A DNA stretch of 64,000 nt from Augochlora pura (lineage: Eukaryota; Arthropoda; Insecta; Hymenoptera; Halictidae). The notes beneath the pieces were generated by a model. That model made no database searches. It saw only the letters and a list, made by a program, of their open reading frames with translations, and was not told the origin of the DNA. The first letter of the stretch is position 1; the number at the start of each line of letters is the position of its first letter. Location of the stretch: contig NC_135775.1 of NCBI RefSeq assembly GCF_028453695.1, forward strand, positions 27,438,545-27,502,544, read 5' to 3'. Positions 1 to 11,700 of this stretch are shown one piece after another. Position numbers and translations under genes: made by a program.

Positions 1-1749
1 CCTGGACACATTGGGCCTTGAAGAGTTTATTGCAAAGACGTTCGCCATTATCGAAGAACTGTCGAGCGCTTTATGCACGAATGAGGAACACGAGAGGAAT
101 TTTTCGAAGCACGTCATTGTCTAAAGCTAGCAATGGTCTCATTGTCTTCGATATAAGGATACCTGGCCGAGCACGTTCAGCTACAAGCATTATCGGGTTC
201 GCTTAAAACATACCTTGCAGAATCGCAGCAAGTAGTTTATCGTCGTTCAAAGTTAGCCTCGCGCGCGGCGAATACCTGATTAAAAATTGTGCTCCGAAAC
301 CGCAAACGGCTATTGCAAACAGATTCGATATCAAGAATGCTTTTTCCTTTTATTAAAATCGCGTCGTAAAATCGCTGGACGATTGCCGGAGCGCGGCGTG
401 TCCGGTTGACAAGCACAGCCCGAGGAAAACGTCTCAATTTCCCCCTTTTCAGCAGTCGAGCGCCTTTTTCAGCGACTGAATTCATCATCGGCGAGCCGTG
501 ACAGGGGAGGAGCGCTGGCCGCCGGTTTTTCTAATCGTCCGACCTCTCCGCTCCTCTCCTCTTCCCTCCCCGCCGCACGAATTGAATCATTAGGAGCGTC
601 GGTTTTTACGGGTTTCGAATAATAGCCCGAAGAATCCCAAGGTTTCCCGTTCCCCGGCCAGTTTCCGCGCGGGCCGCCGCACCGCCGCCGCTCCACCGCC
701 GCCACTCTCTGTTCCGTTCCGTCTTTATTCTCGGTAAGTTCGAGACCGGCGCCCCAAGAATCTAGGCCAGCCGGCCCGGGAATCTCTCTTTTTCTCGAAT
801 CCGCGAGGAAAGAACTTAACCCCTTCTTTGCCGAGGGAACCGAGCCAGGGACTAGGATAGATCGGGAAACCTGGTTCTGACCGGACATTCCGCAGAAACT
901 CCGACGTCGTATTTTCCACGATTCGCTCGATGTACCGCGTCACGTTCCACAACCGGGTTCCCGTCATTGAAACGCCTCTTTAGAAGATCAGCGGCGTTTC
1001 TACATCGAGCACGGTGTACCAGCTTCTGGGAGGGGGGGAAGTGCGTCGAACCTATGTCGACGGTGGTCCGAGACAATATCGTTTCGGTGGAGGGTGTTTT
1101 TTTTTCTTTGAAAGCAACGAAAGCAGTTAACAAAAAAAACAACGAGCGACTAAAGGATATCTTCCTTTGATCGCGTCTATAAAAGTCCACGATGCCACAA
1201 TGGTTTTAATTAGGGATAGAGTCGCGGTACAAACGACCGTCGAGAAAGAATATTATGATGCAAATGAGACAGAAAGGGTGCATGCCCGCGAAAGGTGTGG
1301 AAATAAATTCCCGAGGAATCGGCCGGCAATCAGCGGTACCCGGATTGAATTTTTCATCGACACCAAAGCCGGCACCAAAGCGGAACTTCTCGAAAAACAA
1401 GAAACCCGTCGTCGGCCTGTCGGGCGCGCTCCGCTGTCCAAAAGGAGCGTCTCCGTTCTCGAACGGCGGAGCAACAAAGAGGTTTCTTCCAGTCCCATTG
1501 TTCAGGGTCGATCTTTGCTGCACTCCGATTCGACCGGCCGGCGTACGGTGCACGTTCATGTGCAAACAGGGTGATAATGTATTCAAGGTCCGCCCCGTTG
1601 CTAGATGGTGGGGGTGAAACGGGGCGGCCCGCTCGGCCCGCCTCGGCCCGCGCGTACTGTAACAGATGTTAATTATCCCTTCTGTGTACAGCCGGCAAAA
1701 AAAGAGCGCCCCGGCCCCGGCCCCGACCCGACATATCGTCCGCGCGCGG

Positions 1750-1782
1750 CTCTCCTGGCTCTCCTGGCTCTCCTGGCTCTTC
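1750..1782. repeat. 9-bp tandem repeat (CTCCTGGCT)n
   Basis: About three and a half copies of CTCCTGGCT follow each other in a GC-rich stretch. It is a local minisatellite with no coding evidence. Confidence 0.85.
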
Positions 1783-2754
1783 TGCATCCCCGTCGGTCGA
1801 GGAGGTCTCCTTGTTTGTTGCCTCTCTCTCGTCGTTGTCCTCGCGAGAGCGGGCTCTCTCCACGTGGCCCGCCTAGTGCCCACGAGGCCCAATCGGGTTC
1901 CACTTCCGGCGAAACCGCTAGGCCGCTAGGGAAATTCTCTCGAACCTATCTGAAGGCCTCCTCGAGTCCTGTCGACTTGTCAACTCGGTGCAACCGAGAA
2001 CCCCCCCTCTCTCTCTCACTCTATGGTTCTCTCGTCCTTTAACCACCCCACAGACTAATCGATCCTCCCAACTCGTGACTCGCAAGATCCCATGACCTCC
2101 TTGACTTCTGCATGACCGTTGCAGCGGTTCGGATGGCGGAGGGCTGACTAACGGGGAATTATGCCCCGTCTACGGATTTTGGTGAGATTACGTGTGAAGC
2201 TCGGTGATTGCTGCCTAATTGTCGATAACCAATTGGAATTTTGTTTTGTGCCTCGAAGTGGACGGTGAACGAGCGGTAAAGTGGGATGGCGGGCGATTGA
2301 CCAAGAATTGTGATTTCGTTGAAAGTGTGGTGAATTTATCGTCAAGATCGTCGCACGATCGATACGATTCGACAGACTCTTCTGTAATTTCTGTCGCAGT
2401 TCGGAGCCAGTTCCGAAGTAACAAAAACATCCCGATTCCAGAATTTTTAATTGCGGCGGTAACGAGGTAATCGCGAGCTTTCAGAAATTGACGATCATTT
2501 TTCGGCGATGTTTTTAATTTGACAGCGGATCGGGAAGTTTTTTGCCAGCGTTGGCGAATGTCCGGAGCGGTTGGACGAGGTAGTTAGGACCGCGTTAATA
2601 ATCATTATACGTATTTACGGCGCTAATTGCAGCCCTGTTTTTTTGCTCCTTCTGGACGACGGCTACGGCGACGACTGCAACGACGACATAGGAGAAGAGA
2701 CGTTGCTTCCAACCGCAAAGATTTTCGGGTGTCTTAGATCGGAGACGAATATTG

Positions 2755-2940
2755 CCGATTACAGCTTTTCAATTAATTAGAAAATGATTGAGGATACGAT
2801 TTGCGCGCGCGGAAACGGCGGTCAATGTTAATCGCTTAATGAGCCTCCGGCGTATTAATAACGTACGACACGTTATTAAAATTCTAGGAAATTTAATGAC
2901 CGCTATTTACCTTCCGGGAGGCTGATTAATCGGTGTTGCC
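2755..2940. promoter_or_regulatory. Homeodomain-core-rich patch, candidate enhancer
   Basis: A repeat-free stretch of about 185 bp holds many ATTA/TAAT cores (AATTAATTAG, TTAATCGC, TATTAATAAC, TTATTAAAA, TTTAATGA, TGATTAATCG) between GC-rich blocks. Dense homeodomain-type cores in unique sequence near a developmental regulator are compatible with a cis-regulatory module. This is inference from motif density only, and AT-rich spacing alone could produce it. Confidence 0.2.
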
Positions 2941-3169
2941 GGGGCGAGAGTGCTAATGCCGCGCGTCTAGGTAGCCATCCCGCAAAGAAACCAATGGAAA
3001 AATGGACCAGTTCCCTTCGGTGGCGCGCGAACACTGTCGAACAGTCCGCAGGAATCTACTTAGCCCCGAAAGTTTTCGTTTCTTTCGATCCAGCCGGCTG
3101 CTTGGCTCATCAGCAGTCATTTATTTCGGGCTGTTGATTGCTCGAATCATCGCGTCTCGGCCGAGAGTC

Positions 3170-3196
3170 GAGAGAGAGAGAGGGAGAGAGAGAGAG
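3170..3196. repeat. (GA)n microsatellite
   Basis: An AG dinucleotide run with a single interruption. Confidence 0.9.
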
Positions 3197-5174
3197 CCCG
3201 CAACCACCGCGCCAGCTTCCTTTTGCCCTCTCGTCGAGAAATCGATTTGGATAACTTGGCGCGGAGGCATCCGAAACACGCCGCCTAATTCGGCCTCGGG
3301 AATCGTTAGTTCCGTTTTTGTCCGGTTCATTATCGGTTATTTATTTCCGCACTAAAACTGGCCCATTAAGGCCGCCGGACGAATATGGCGACGCACCGGT
3401 TCACTCGCGGCAAAGAAATTATTTTCCCCCGAAGGTCCCTTCGAAATTCCGTTCGCCGCCGCCGCCGCCGACGCAATCGCTTCCGTTTCGCCCGTTGACA
3501 GTTTCCTCGAACCTCGTCGGATCGGAATTTCCCATTTCTGTCGGCGCTACGCGTGGTTTCTCCCGGGGAGGAAAGAAAAAGTGTTTCATTAAGCGGTGAC
3601 TGATGTCACTGTTTCGTACGCGTAACGCGGAACCATTTCGAGCACACGGTGTCAAAGGTCATTTCCAGCGGAGGACCACGCGGCATAGATGAACTATAGA
3701 CGGCTTGATTTCTGTAGTCGGGAATTCTCCAAGTTGGAGCGAACGATGGTCGGCGAAAAATCGCGGTTCTTCGAACGGGCCGAGTCGGGCACCGGAACGG
3801 GGAAAGAAATCCTCCGGGGTTATCTATTTCTGTGTCAGTGCGAAAGTGGGTTACGGCAAGTTCAGCGAAATCCCCGGACGGGGCCCGTCACGCTGCCGAA
3901 CGACCGAGAACCGTCCACGTTTGCGCCACTGGAACGAGACGCGAGAACAGGGCGAAAACAAAGGCACGTCGCGGTAACAAAAGCTACGCTGATATACGAG
4001 CGCTGCTCGGTCAGCCGAGTAGACGGGCCCGCGATAACAAGGAACGAGGGACAATTCGTTTCTCGGCGAGCCACGGGACCCAGGAAGTCGGGCCCCGATC
4101 CCTGCCTCTAACGGGAACTCCCCTAAAATTATTGGGGAATCCTCCGTACACCTCTACTGAGAATCATTCGATCCGTTTTCCTATTAGAATCTGAAACAGT
4201 CGGATTAGAATCCTAACAGGGGATCGCCCGAGCCCCGAGAAACATCGCAGCTCGAACAAAATTCGTCCAACCACTTTTCCAGTGAAATCCGATGGAGGAT
4301 CGCTTGGGCTAGCCTTCCAGACCTAGGTAGCCCAACGCATTTATCTCGTTCCTCGAAGTAACTTGCAGGGACCAAAGATTGTTTAGGATATCGTTGATGG
4401 ATGAATGCTGTTGATTTAATTAAATATAGGTTTGGTAGCCGATCGGTACTGATACTGTCGTTTTCTCTGTTGTTCCAGAATGCTTTGAAGAGTGGAAGTC
4501 CAGTCCAAGAGTATCGAGATGTCCGCGGTAACCAGCCCGTATGGCCCCAGTAAGCCACACTTCCTCTTCTAGGCACGATCACCGGGCGGCCATTGCTCGA
4601 GCAACGAGCCAGAGGCCGCCGCGTTGCTTTCGATCACGTATCCCTACATTTTACCGAATCCTAATAGTCGGCGCGAGTGCTCTAACGATTCCTAGAACGT
4701 TCAATTAACGTGCGCCTCGGCTGAATTCTAATTAATGTTAAAATTTGATTCGCGGGAAGCGAGCGGCCTTCGTGGTTGCGCAACAGCCGGCTGGAATCCA
4801 TCAATCCTGGTCGACGTGGCTCGACCACGACGGTGTGTACCCTAACTCCTGTCGATTTAGTCCGGGCCCTCGGCAAGCTGAAAAGATAGGTCGCGACGCT
4901 CCTTCGACTTGCGGAAGCGAGGAAAATCACCGGCGAACGATTTTCCAGGGAGTATCGTTGTCTTTTTTCCTATAATACTCTAATTCTAACGACTTCGTCG
5001 ACGCCCGTGCTCCCCCTATCTCGTAGAAGCGAAGAGATTTACGGGGGTTCCCTAAACGCAGCCTCTGGCCATCGAATCGAAGTTCGCTAGGAAACAAACG
5101 GGCCACGATATCTTAACGTTTAAAGAGAATATCGACGAGTTCCCTGATCGCATGGCCAAAGGCGGCACCCGCCG

Positions 5175-5214
5175 GCGAAACAAAGCGAAACAAAGCGAAA
5201 CAAAGCGGAACAAA
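5175..5214. repeat. 10-bp tandem repeat (GCGAAACAAA)n
   Basis: Roughly four copies of GCGAAACAAA, the last one altered, lie about 60 bp upstream of the first recognised castor coding exon. It is simple sequence with no assigned function. Confidence 0.85.
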
Positions 5215-5275
5215 AGCCGGCAAATGATCGACCCCGCCCCGATTGACCATAGATTCTGTTTGTTAATCAGCGGAA

Positions 5276-5713
5276 ATGCTTTCCGACTCGGTGTACAACT
5301 ACGCGACGACCCGGCGGGGCACCGCCGACCAGGACAGCGACTCCCAGTACGAGTCTCAGACCCAGCTGCAGATCACCAGTATCCAGAAACCGCGGAACAA
5401 GCGGAAGAACTTCAAGCCGATAAGCAGCCGCATGGTGGAGGTGTCCGATGAGTCGGAGAAAGAGGACGAGGAGCTCGAGACGATGGAGGAGAGCTCCAGC
5501 GAGGTCCTCGAGTACGAGAGGAAGACCATGCTGCTGCCCGCCGAGGACAGGTCCAAGCAACGACTGAACAACAACGAGGTCAGCCCCATGGACCTGTCCG
5601 TGGCCACCAGGCCGCCTTCCTCCGACGCCGACGACGACAGCGGGGACTCGCTCAGGCACAAGTTCATCCTCGAGCAGCTGAGGTCGCAGAAGCTCTACTC
5701 GCCCGGCACCGAG
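5276..5713 (+). CDS. cas: castor coding exon 1: acidic N-terminal region
   Basis: This exon encodes 146 residues and ends in phase 0 at a GT donor (GAG|GTAACC). The start is the ATG at 5276. An acceptor-like AG lies just upstream at 5269-5270, so five untranslated bases may be spliced to an upstream exon, or an earlier exon may carry more coding sequence. Without splicing, an in-frame TAA at 5264 blocks extension. The product has a Tyr/Gln/Ser-rich start, a basic patch (residues 39-46), and a strongly acidic Ser/Glu stretch (about 55-80). PMDLS at 104-108 matches the PxDLS motif that recruits the CtBP corepressor in other regulators. A Ser/Asp-rich tail follows. The frame runs on cleanly into the next exon. 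Confidence 0.85.
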
Positions 5714-8700
5714 GTAACCCCGAAAATCCTACTAAATTGGCTCTTGCTACGGCGTTCGACAATTTTAACCGGTCAAATAATGCCAATAAACGGTGGATCA
5801 TAAAAATGTCTACAGACCAGGAGGATCGAGTCCGTTCGATTTAATCTTGTCGATCTTAATGTATTTTCTTGGTCTCTGTTAACTTTTACGAGTCTCCGGG
5901 AATTTTATCGACCCGACGATTTCGCGTTCACCGAGCGAGTAGGGAAGTTAGAGAATGTTATTCTAAACGTTAGACGACGACGCGTGGATAAATGATGACG
6001 ACGAATGTCCAGATTGAAATGATGTGGTTTGTGCTCTCGACAGGCAAGAAGTCCAAACTCGGACTCGTCGAAGAGCGACAGCGGCGGCCTGGACGCGGAA
6101 TCGGGCCGCCTGGATGACACGCCTTTCGAGGATGACCGGGCTCAGGACGCTGACGGCGAGAATGAGTGCGAGGAGAGGAAGCCCTTCGAGGGCATGAGGG
6201 AGTACGCCGAGTCGACCATGCAAGAGCTGCTGGCGATCTATGGCCTGGCGGGTGGAGAGCTGGCTAAGTCAGTCAGCAGACAGCTACCGCCGACCTTTCT
6301 GAACCCTGCAACCGGCCAACAGCCTCACGGTGAGTACTCGTGTTGCTCCTTGCTACTTTGATCCACGTTTGTACCTGGCCAGGCTGCTGGAACCCTTCTC
6401 CGAGCACTCGGACACTTTAGTGCCATCGAAAAATGGTAATTGATACACGAACATTTACGCAGGCCCGCGAGTCTCTCACAGCTGCTTGATACGAGCGATA
6501 AATAGATTAAGGATTTTCCATTTCGAGGATAGGTATCTCTATGATGGTTTTGTTCGATTAAAAAATGTAGCAGCACCTGGTGCAACACTGGTACAATGAT
6601 ATAAGATCGTTGATAAAATCGGTATACACGTCGTGGAAAAATCCAGCGATTAGAATGGAGATCCCGTCGATCGGACCGAAATTTCCCGTGATCCACATAC
6701 AGCCAGCCGAGATCTACATAGACCAATTAGACCGGTCTCGGCTAACGATCGTTAATAAGCGTCCAGGGCTGCGTTTCTAGCAACGTTTCTTCGACTTTCG
6801 ATTCGCGGCGGCAACGCGGGTGGTCTCGGCCCAGAAACACGGCTCGCCTCCGATCCCCGATTTTTCGTGGATCCACGCGGATCGCGGAATGACAGAAGGC
6901 ATCGATCGCGTTCACGATCGCGTTCCACGGATCGTTGTTACGTATTCGCGGCAGGACTCGTTCGCTGAACAGAAATTAGAGGCGCTCGGTTCTGTTCGTC
7001 GAAATGGTTACTCGAGCCAACAATGGGACTGTCCGACGATTGGCTGGCATTGAATTCGGGGCTGGGCCTGGGAGCAATTGACAACCGTCACTGGTTGGCA
7101 GCGTTGCTCGTTCCTTGGCGAAAAATCAATTTTCAAGCGACCTCCGCGCGATCAACCTTATCCGAGGAGGTTGAAACGGCCGCCGCGGGGCAGCGGAATT
7201 TTTACTGGGATTCATTGTTTCCGTTATCGCCGGCCGATGTTAATGCCTATTGAAAACGAGCGTCGATAAACTCTTTGGCCGAGCGGGCAGCGTCAAACGT
7301 ACCGTGAAAGCGGAATTAGCGATCGGGATTAATAGTTTCTCGGTCAGGAAGCCGGTGAACGTCCATTGACTGGATCGAACGGTCCAGATCTGCGTTAATG
7401 AAACGCCTGTCGTCCGATCATGCTCGTCCCATCAATAATTTTCGCTTCTTGCCCGGCGACTTCGAAAAATCGACCGGAGATCGGAGGAAGTTGACTGCGA
7501 ACCGTATCGCGGAGGACACGATCCTTCCTCGCTCCGCGATTCGTGCCTCGATTCCCCCTCGATTTAATCGTTTACATTGGTAGATGCGACCGGTTAAAGT
7601 ATTTACAATAAATTTATATCGTACAGATACGTTTAAGTAATACGACAACTTTTTTCTCTGTAACAGAAAATCGCCTGTGTTCGAGGCGTCCGCTGTTTGA
7701 CAAGCAGATAAGAGCTGCTGACAGATGATTTCATTTGCACGATTTAATTCGAGCATTCGTTCGAATTCGCCTTACGACTGAACGCATCTCGAATACATTG
7801 AATTAATTCGATGATCTTTGCATCAGAAATTCATGACGATCGATAGTGGACAATTTTATTTTCGTAGAAAAAAAACTTGAAAACACATTCGATGGATTTA
7901 GGGATTTTGGAAAAATTGAGAAGAAAGTTGCTGGTTTATGGCAACGATGGTAGGACGTTCGAGAAGAAAGAAGGTAGACGCGGCTCGCTCGTCAGCGGGA
8001 ACGATCGGGAAAGAAGAGCGGTCGGTCGCGTAATTTTTAGATTAGACTGTACGCGTGCACCAGAGCAGAATGTGGCACTTGCATATTGCCAGTGCATCGC
8101 ATATGCGCGCACGTGAATATGTGATGGCTCTCGCAAGATGGCCGACTTATAACTCATAAAGTCGGCCGGGCTGCGCGATCCGTTGACTGGCTCGCGATCG
8201 ATGGATGCCTTTGAGATCAGCCAGCGTCATCGTTTCCCGTTGTCGAGCGTCCCGCGTGGGTTGACACTCTCACGAATTCCACGCCGGCTGCATACACGTA
8301 TCCCGCTCCTCCGTGTGTTCTCTACATTGTGCGTCCTGCACGGACGCCCTTACACCTCGAGCGAACGCGCGCGCGCCCGCGCGCCCGCGACTAACGAGTC
8401 AATTTCACTATTCCTCGTTCCGTTCCCCTTTGCCTCGGAGATACTCCGCCGTCGAGTTTTTGAATTGCCTTCTGCCAGGCCTGATTGATTCATAGCCGAA
8501 GCCGTGGCGGCGTCAAGCTAAGACCGTCCTCCCGGCAATTATGCCTTTTCGAACGCTTCTTTTCCCATCCTCGGATCGTGACCGGACGAGTTTTCCCGCA
8601 TATCTACGCTTTTCTGCTCGTTTCGCGACGCAATCTCGCCGGGTTTTCGATGCTCGTTGCGCAACAACTGTCGGTATAGTTTCAAGATCTTTCCGCTGCT

Positions 8701-11700
8701 TTCTATCTCGATATTTCAACCGCTAGCCGAATCAACCAGGAGCTGAATAATCGTTTGAATTCGCCAGATTCCCGGGCGTCCTTTCTCCGCTTTTGATTCC
8801 GCTTCGAAATTCGAGTCGACGAGAGGAGATAGGCGGAATATAAATCTGATAATGGATAGCTGCAAAGTATAAATAGATACGCGCGCCACTTTCTCAAACG
8901 TGGCAGCTCCAAATGTTGCCCGTTTCAAAATTGAGAGCACATGTAGATCGGGATTTCGATGAGGCAGAAAGAAAGCGGGCGGCGCGATAGACACGCGTGA
9001 TAAGAGGAGCCGTGAAGCTGCGCGCTGCCTCCCTGAATCAATCGATGGCTTATTAACTTTCTACGTTTGCCTATTTGCCTCCGGAACCTTCGGCAGCCGG
9101 AGATCGCCGCCGTCGACCGCGAGGATCGTCCTCCGCAATTCGGTTCTCTAACGATTTTATTTGTGCAATCGCTCGGGCGTGCGCGCGGATCGATTACGCG
9201 GCAGAAAAGAACCTGTTCTTGGAAATGTATCCTGGAAATGTACGTCTCCGATGAAAGAAGATTGAACTCGGGCCTGGCAAGAGCTGCATTCGTTCTGCCA
9301 TGGTAACTTCTTTGGAAATCGAAAACGTGGATGATTCTATTTTACTGATATTTTTGGAAGTAGATGTTTTGGAATTATTTAGCTAGGTCTGCTCCAAAAA
9401 TTCTCGATCGCATCGCCGAAGCAAAGAGCGAGGCGGCGCGGCGCGCGAAAAACGAAAATGGGATTAAACGCGATGGGTTACCGTATTCTACCGCGCGTCG
9501 ACAGAATTCCCTGTCCGTGACTCATCGTCGGTTCCCTCGTTGCCCGCTCAATATTCATACATTATGTAAGTTAACCTTACGTCGACGTAAAAGGACCCTA
9601 ACGGGCATCGGTGGCACCGCGGTCCATTGTTACTCGATTGAGTCTTTCGGCGGTGACCGCACTTTGTCCACCGAGAAACGGTCTTTGTCGCGTCCGGCCG
9701 GAGAGTAATCTCTTTCGGATTCGATTAAACTCACACTGTCGAACCCGGGGCTGACTATCCACGGCACACGCTCCGAGCCGCTCCGCGCCGCGCCGCGCCT
9801 CGCCGTGGCAGCGCCGCCATCCTGCCAATTACCAGAAAACTGACCGCGTGAAATTGAATGCGACATGCCTCGTAACGTTCTCCCTCTGCCCCCTTCTACC
9901 CGTCGCCGTCTCTCTCTCTCTCTCTCTCTCTCTCGCTCTCTTTCCCTCTCTATCCTCCCTTTTCGTCAAGAATTGGGAATCTTGCTGACACACATTCGCC
10001 AGCGAAACCGTCGCGTCGCTCTGTTGTCTCTGCGCTTGAAACTTTCCGACGGCTTGGGAAGTACTGTTACGCATTAGCATGATATTTCATCGTCAAAGGT
10101 CAACGACAAGATTAGAGATCGAGGCTCCGCTCGAAGGGAACAGAAAAGAAGAAACACATTTCCGTCGGGCCACGCTCTCTGTCATCGATCATCCTCCGGG
10201 ACCGGGGACGATCGCGCCACGCCGCCATCCGGCCACCAAATTTCGAAATTCGACTCCTCGAAACTCGCTGTCTTGGCTCAAACGCTTGACTCGCGTCGAC
10301 GCTGATTCGCGAGGGTGTAAACGAGGAACTGCACGGACAATCTTTCCGCAAACAAACGCAATTCTTATCGTTGCTTTCAAAAGGCACCTGCCGAAACTGC
10401 AGCGTTCTAGTTGTCGTTAGAAAAGTGTACGTACGCCTTGCCACAACAATTATTATACACTGCGAACACGCGACACGCGTCGCAGCTGCAGAGATTAACT
10501 TTATAGGAGTAATTGACTTGCCGCAGTTGCGACCCTACGAGAATTCGTTCTGGAAGACGGAGGAAGCACCGTGTCGCGCTTATGCGACCAACGAGGTAGC
10601 CAAAGGTGTTTATTAACGTGTCGCTGACCCGGAATCGGTTTCATTAGAGCGGCCAGGGTCCCTGGGCCTGGTCCCCTGGCCTCCGGAGCCAAAGTGACGA
10701 CGGGCCCCGGTCTTTTTCTCTTTTTCCACTCGGCGAAAACGCGCGCGAAACACGTCCGGCCGCGAGAAGGAAGCGGGACGAGAAACAGAAAGAGAGAGGG
10801 AGCGCGAGAGAGAGAGAGAGAGAAAGAAAGAGTGCGAGAGCAATAGAGAGAGAGAGAGAGAGAGAGATGGTTTTCTCGATGTTCGTTTTGTTACGCGCGT
10901 GTTCCGCTCCCACCCGGGGCCTCGGCCACCTACATACGTACGAGAGAGCCGATGCCTGGAACAAAAGACTACCTCTCGTCGGGATTGATACGGGGGAAAA
11001 AATCGCGCATAATTTATCATGTAAAAGCGCGCGGCACAAACAGAAACCGCGCGTCGCCGATGAATCGTTGGATCTTCTCTGACGGGTCGGAGAGAGGTTC
11101 CCGAGGTGGGGGCGGGGGAGGGCCGGGAGGATGGTAAAAGGAAGAGGAGGCCTCTCTTCTCCTGCCTCTTCAGATGTCCGGGGACTTCTATGAACCTTGA
11201 CGGGTACCTGGACGGACAAATACACTGACTATACACGGCTCTTCCGACTCGAATACGTTACCTGGGATCGATCTGGAAATCTATCCCGCGAAATTAGAGG
11301 GAATGCCGTTGAATCTTGAAATATTTTCCTAGCAACCAGGGACTCTCGACTCTCCTCATCGGCGCGAGCAAAACTTTCATCGAAAGTTGCACGACTTTTC
11401 GATCATGATTTAGGTTTATGGTTTCATGGTTCTTCGATCATTATTTCGAATTACCGTACACCGATCGCGAGGAGTTGTAGTTTCGTTACTTTTTTTTTCT
11501 TTATTTCCTCTCGTATTCGTTACCGAGCATTTTAAGACGATTACGGCTGCAGGACTTGTTCCGCGTATTCCCCCCCATTGACCCTCGCAGTCCTCAATCA
11601 TAATTTCCAAAGGCGTACTGCACCGTATCAATCAGGGACCGCTCCGCGATCAATCACCGACTCGCGTATCTACATTTCCCGGTCGGCCGAATAAAAATGG

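Larger units (their letters stand above)
1..5270. other. Upstream region or 5' intron of castor, no gene seen
   Basis: No open frame here has convincing coding character. The longer frames (for example on the - strand around 1206-1892) are rich in Arg and Pro and overlap GC-rich repeats. The sequence is a mix of CpG-rich and AT-rich blocks with small tandem repeats. The first recognised castor coding exon is preceded by an acceptor-like sequence ending in AG at 5269-5270, so this stretch may be intron with one or more 5' exons lying here or outside the window. I could not place a transcription start. Confidence 0.5.

Noticed and set aside
10613..11236. 207-codon Ser/Leu/Arg frame on the - strand
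   Set aside because: Low-complexity translation of a GA/CT microsatellite.
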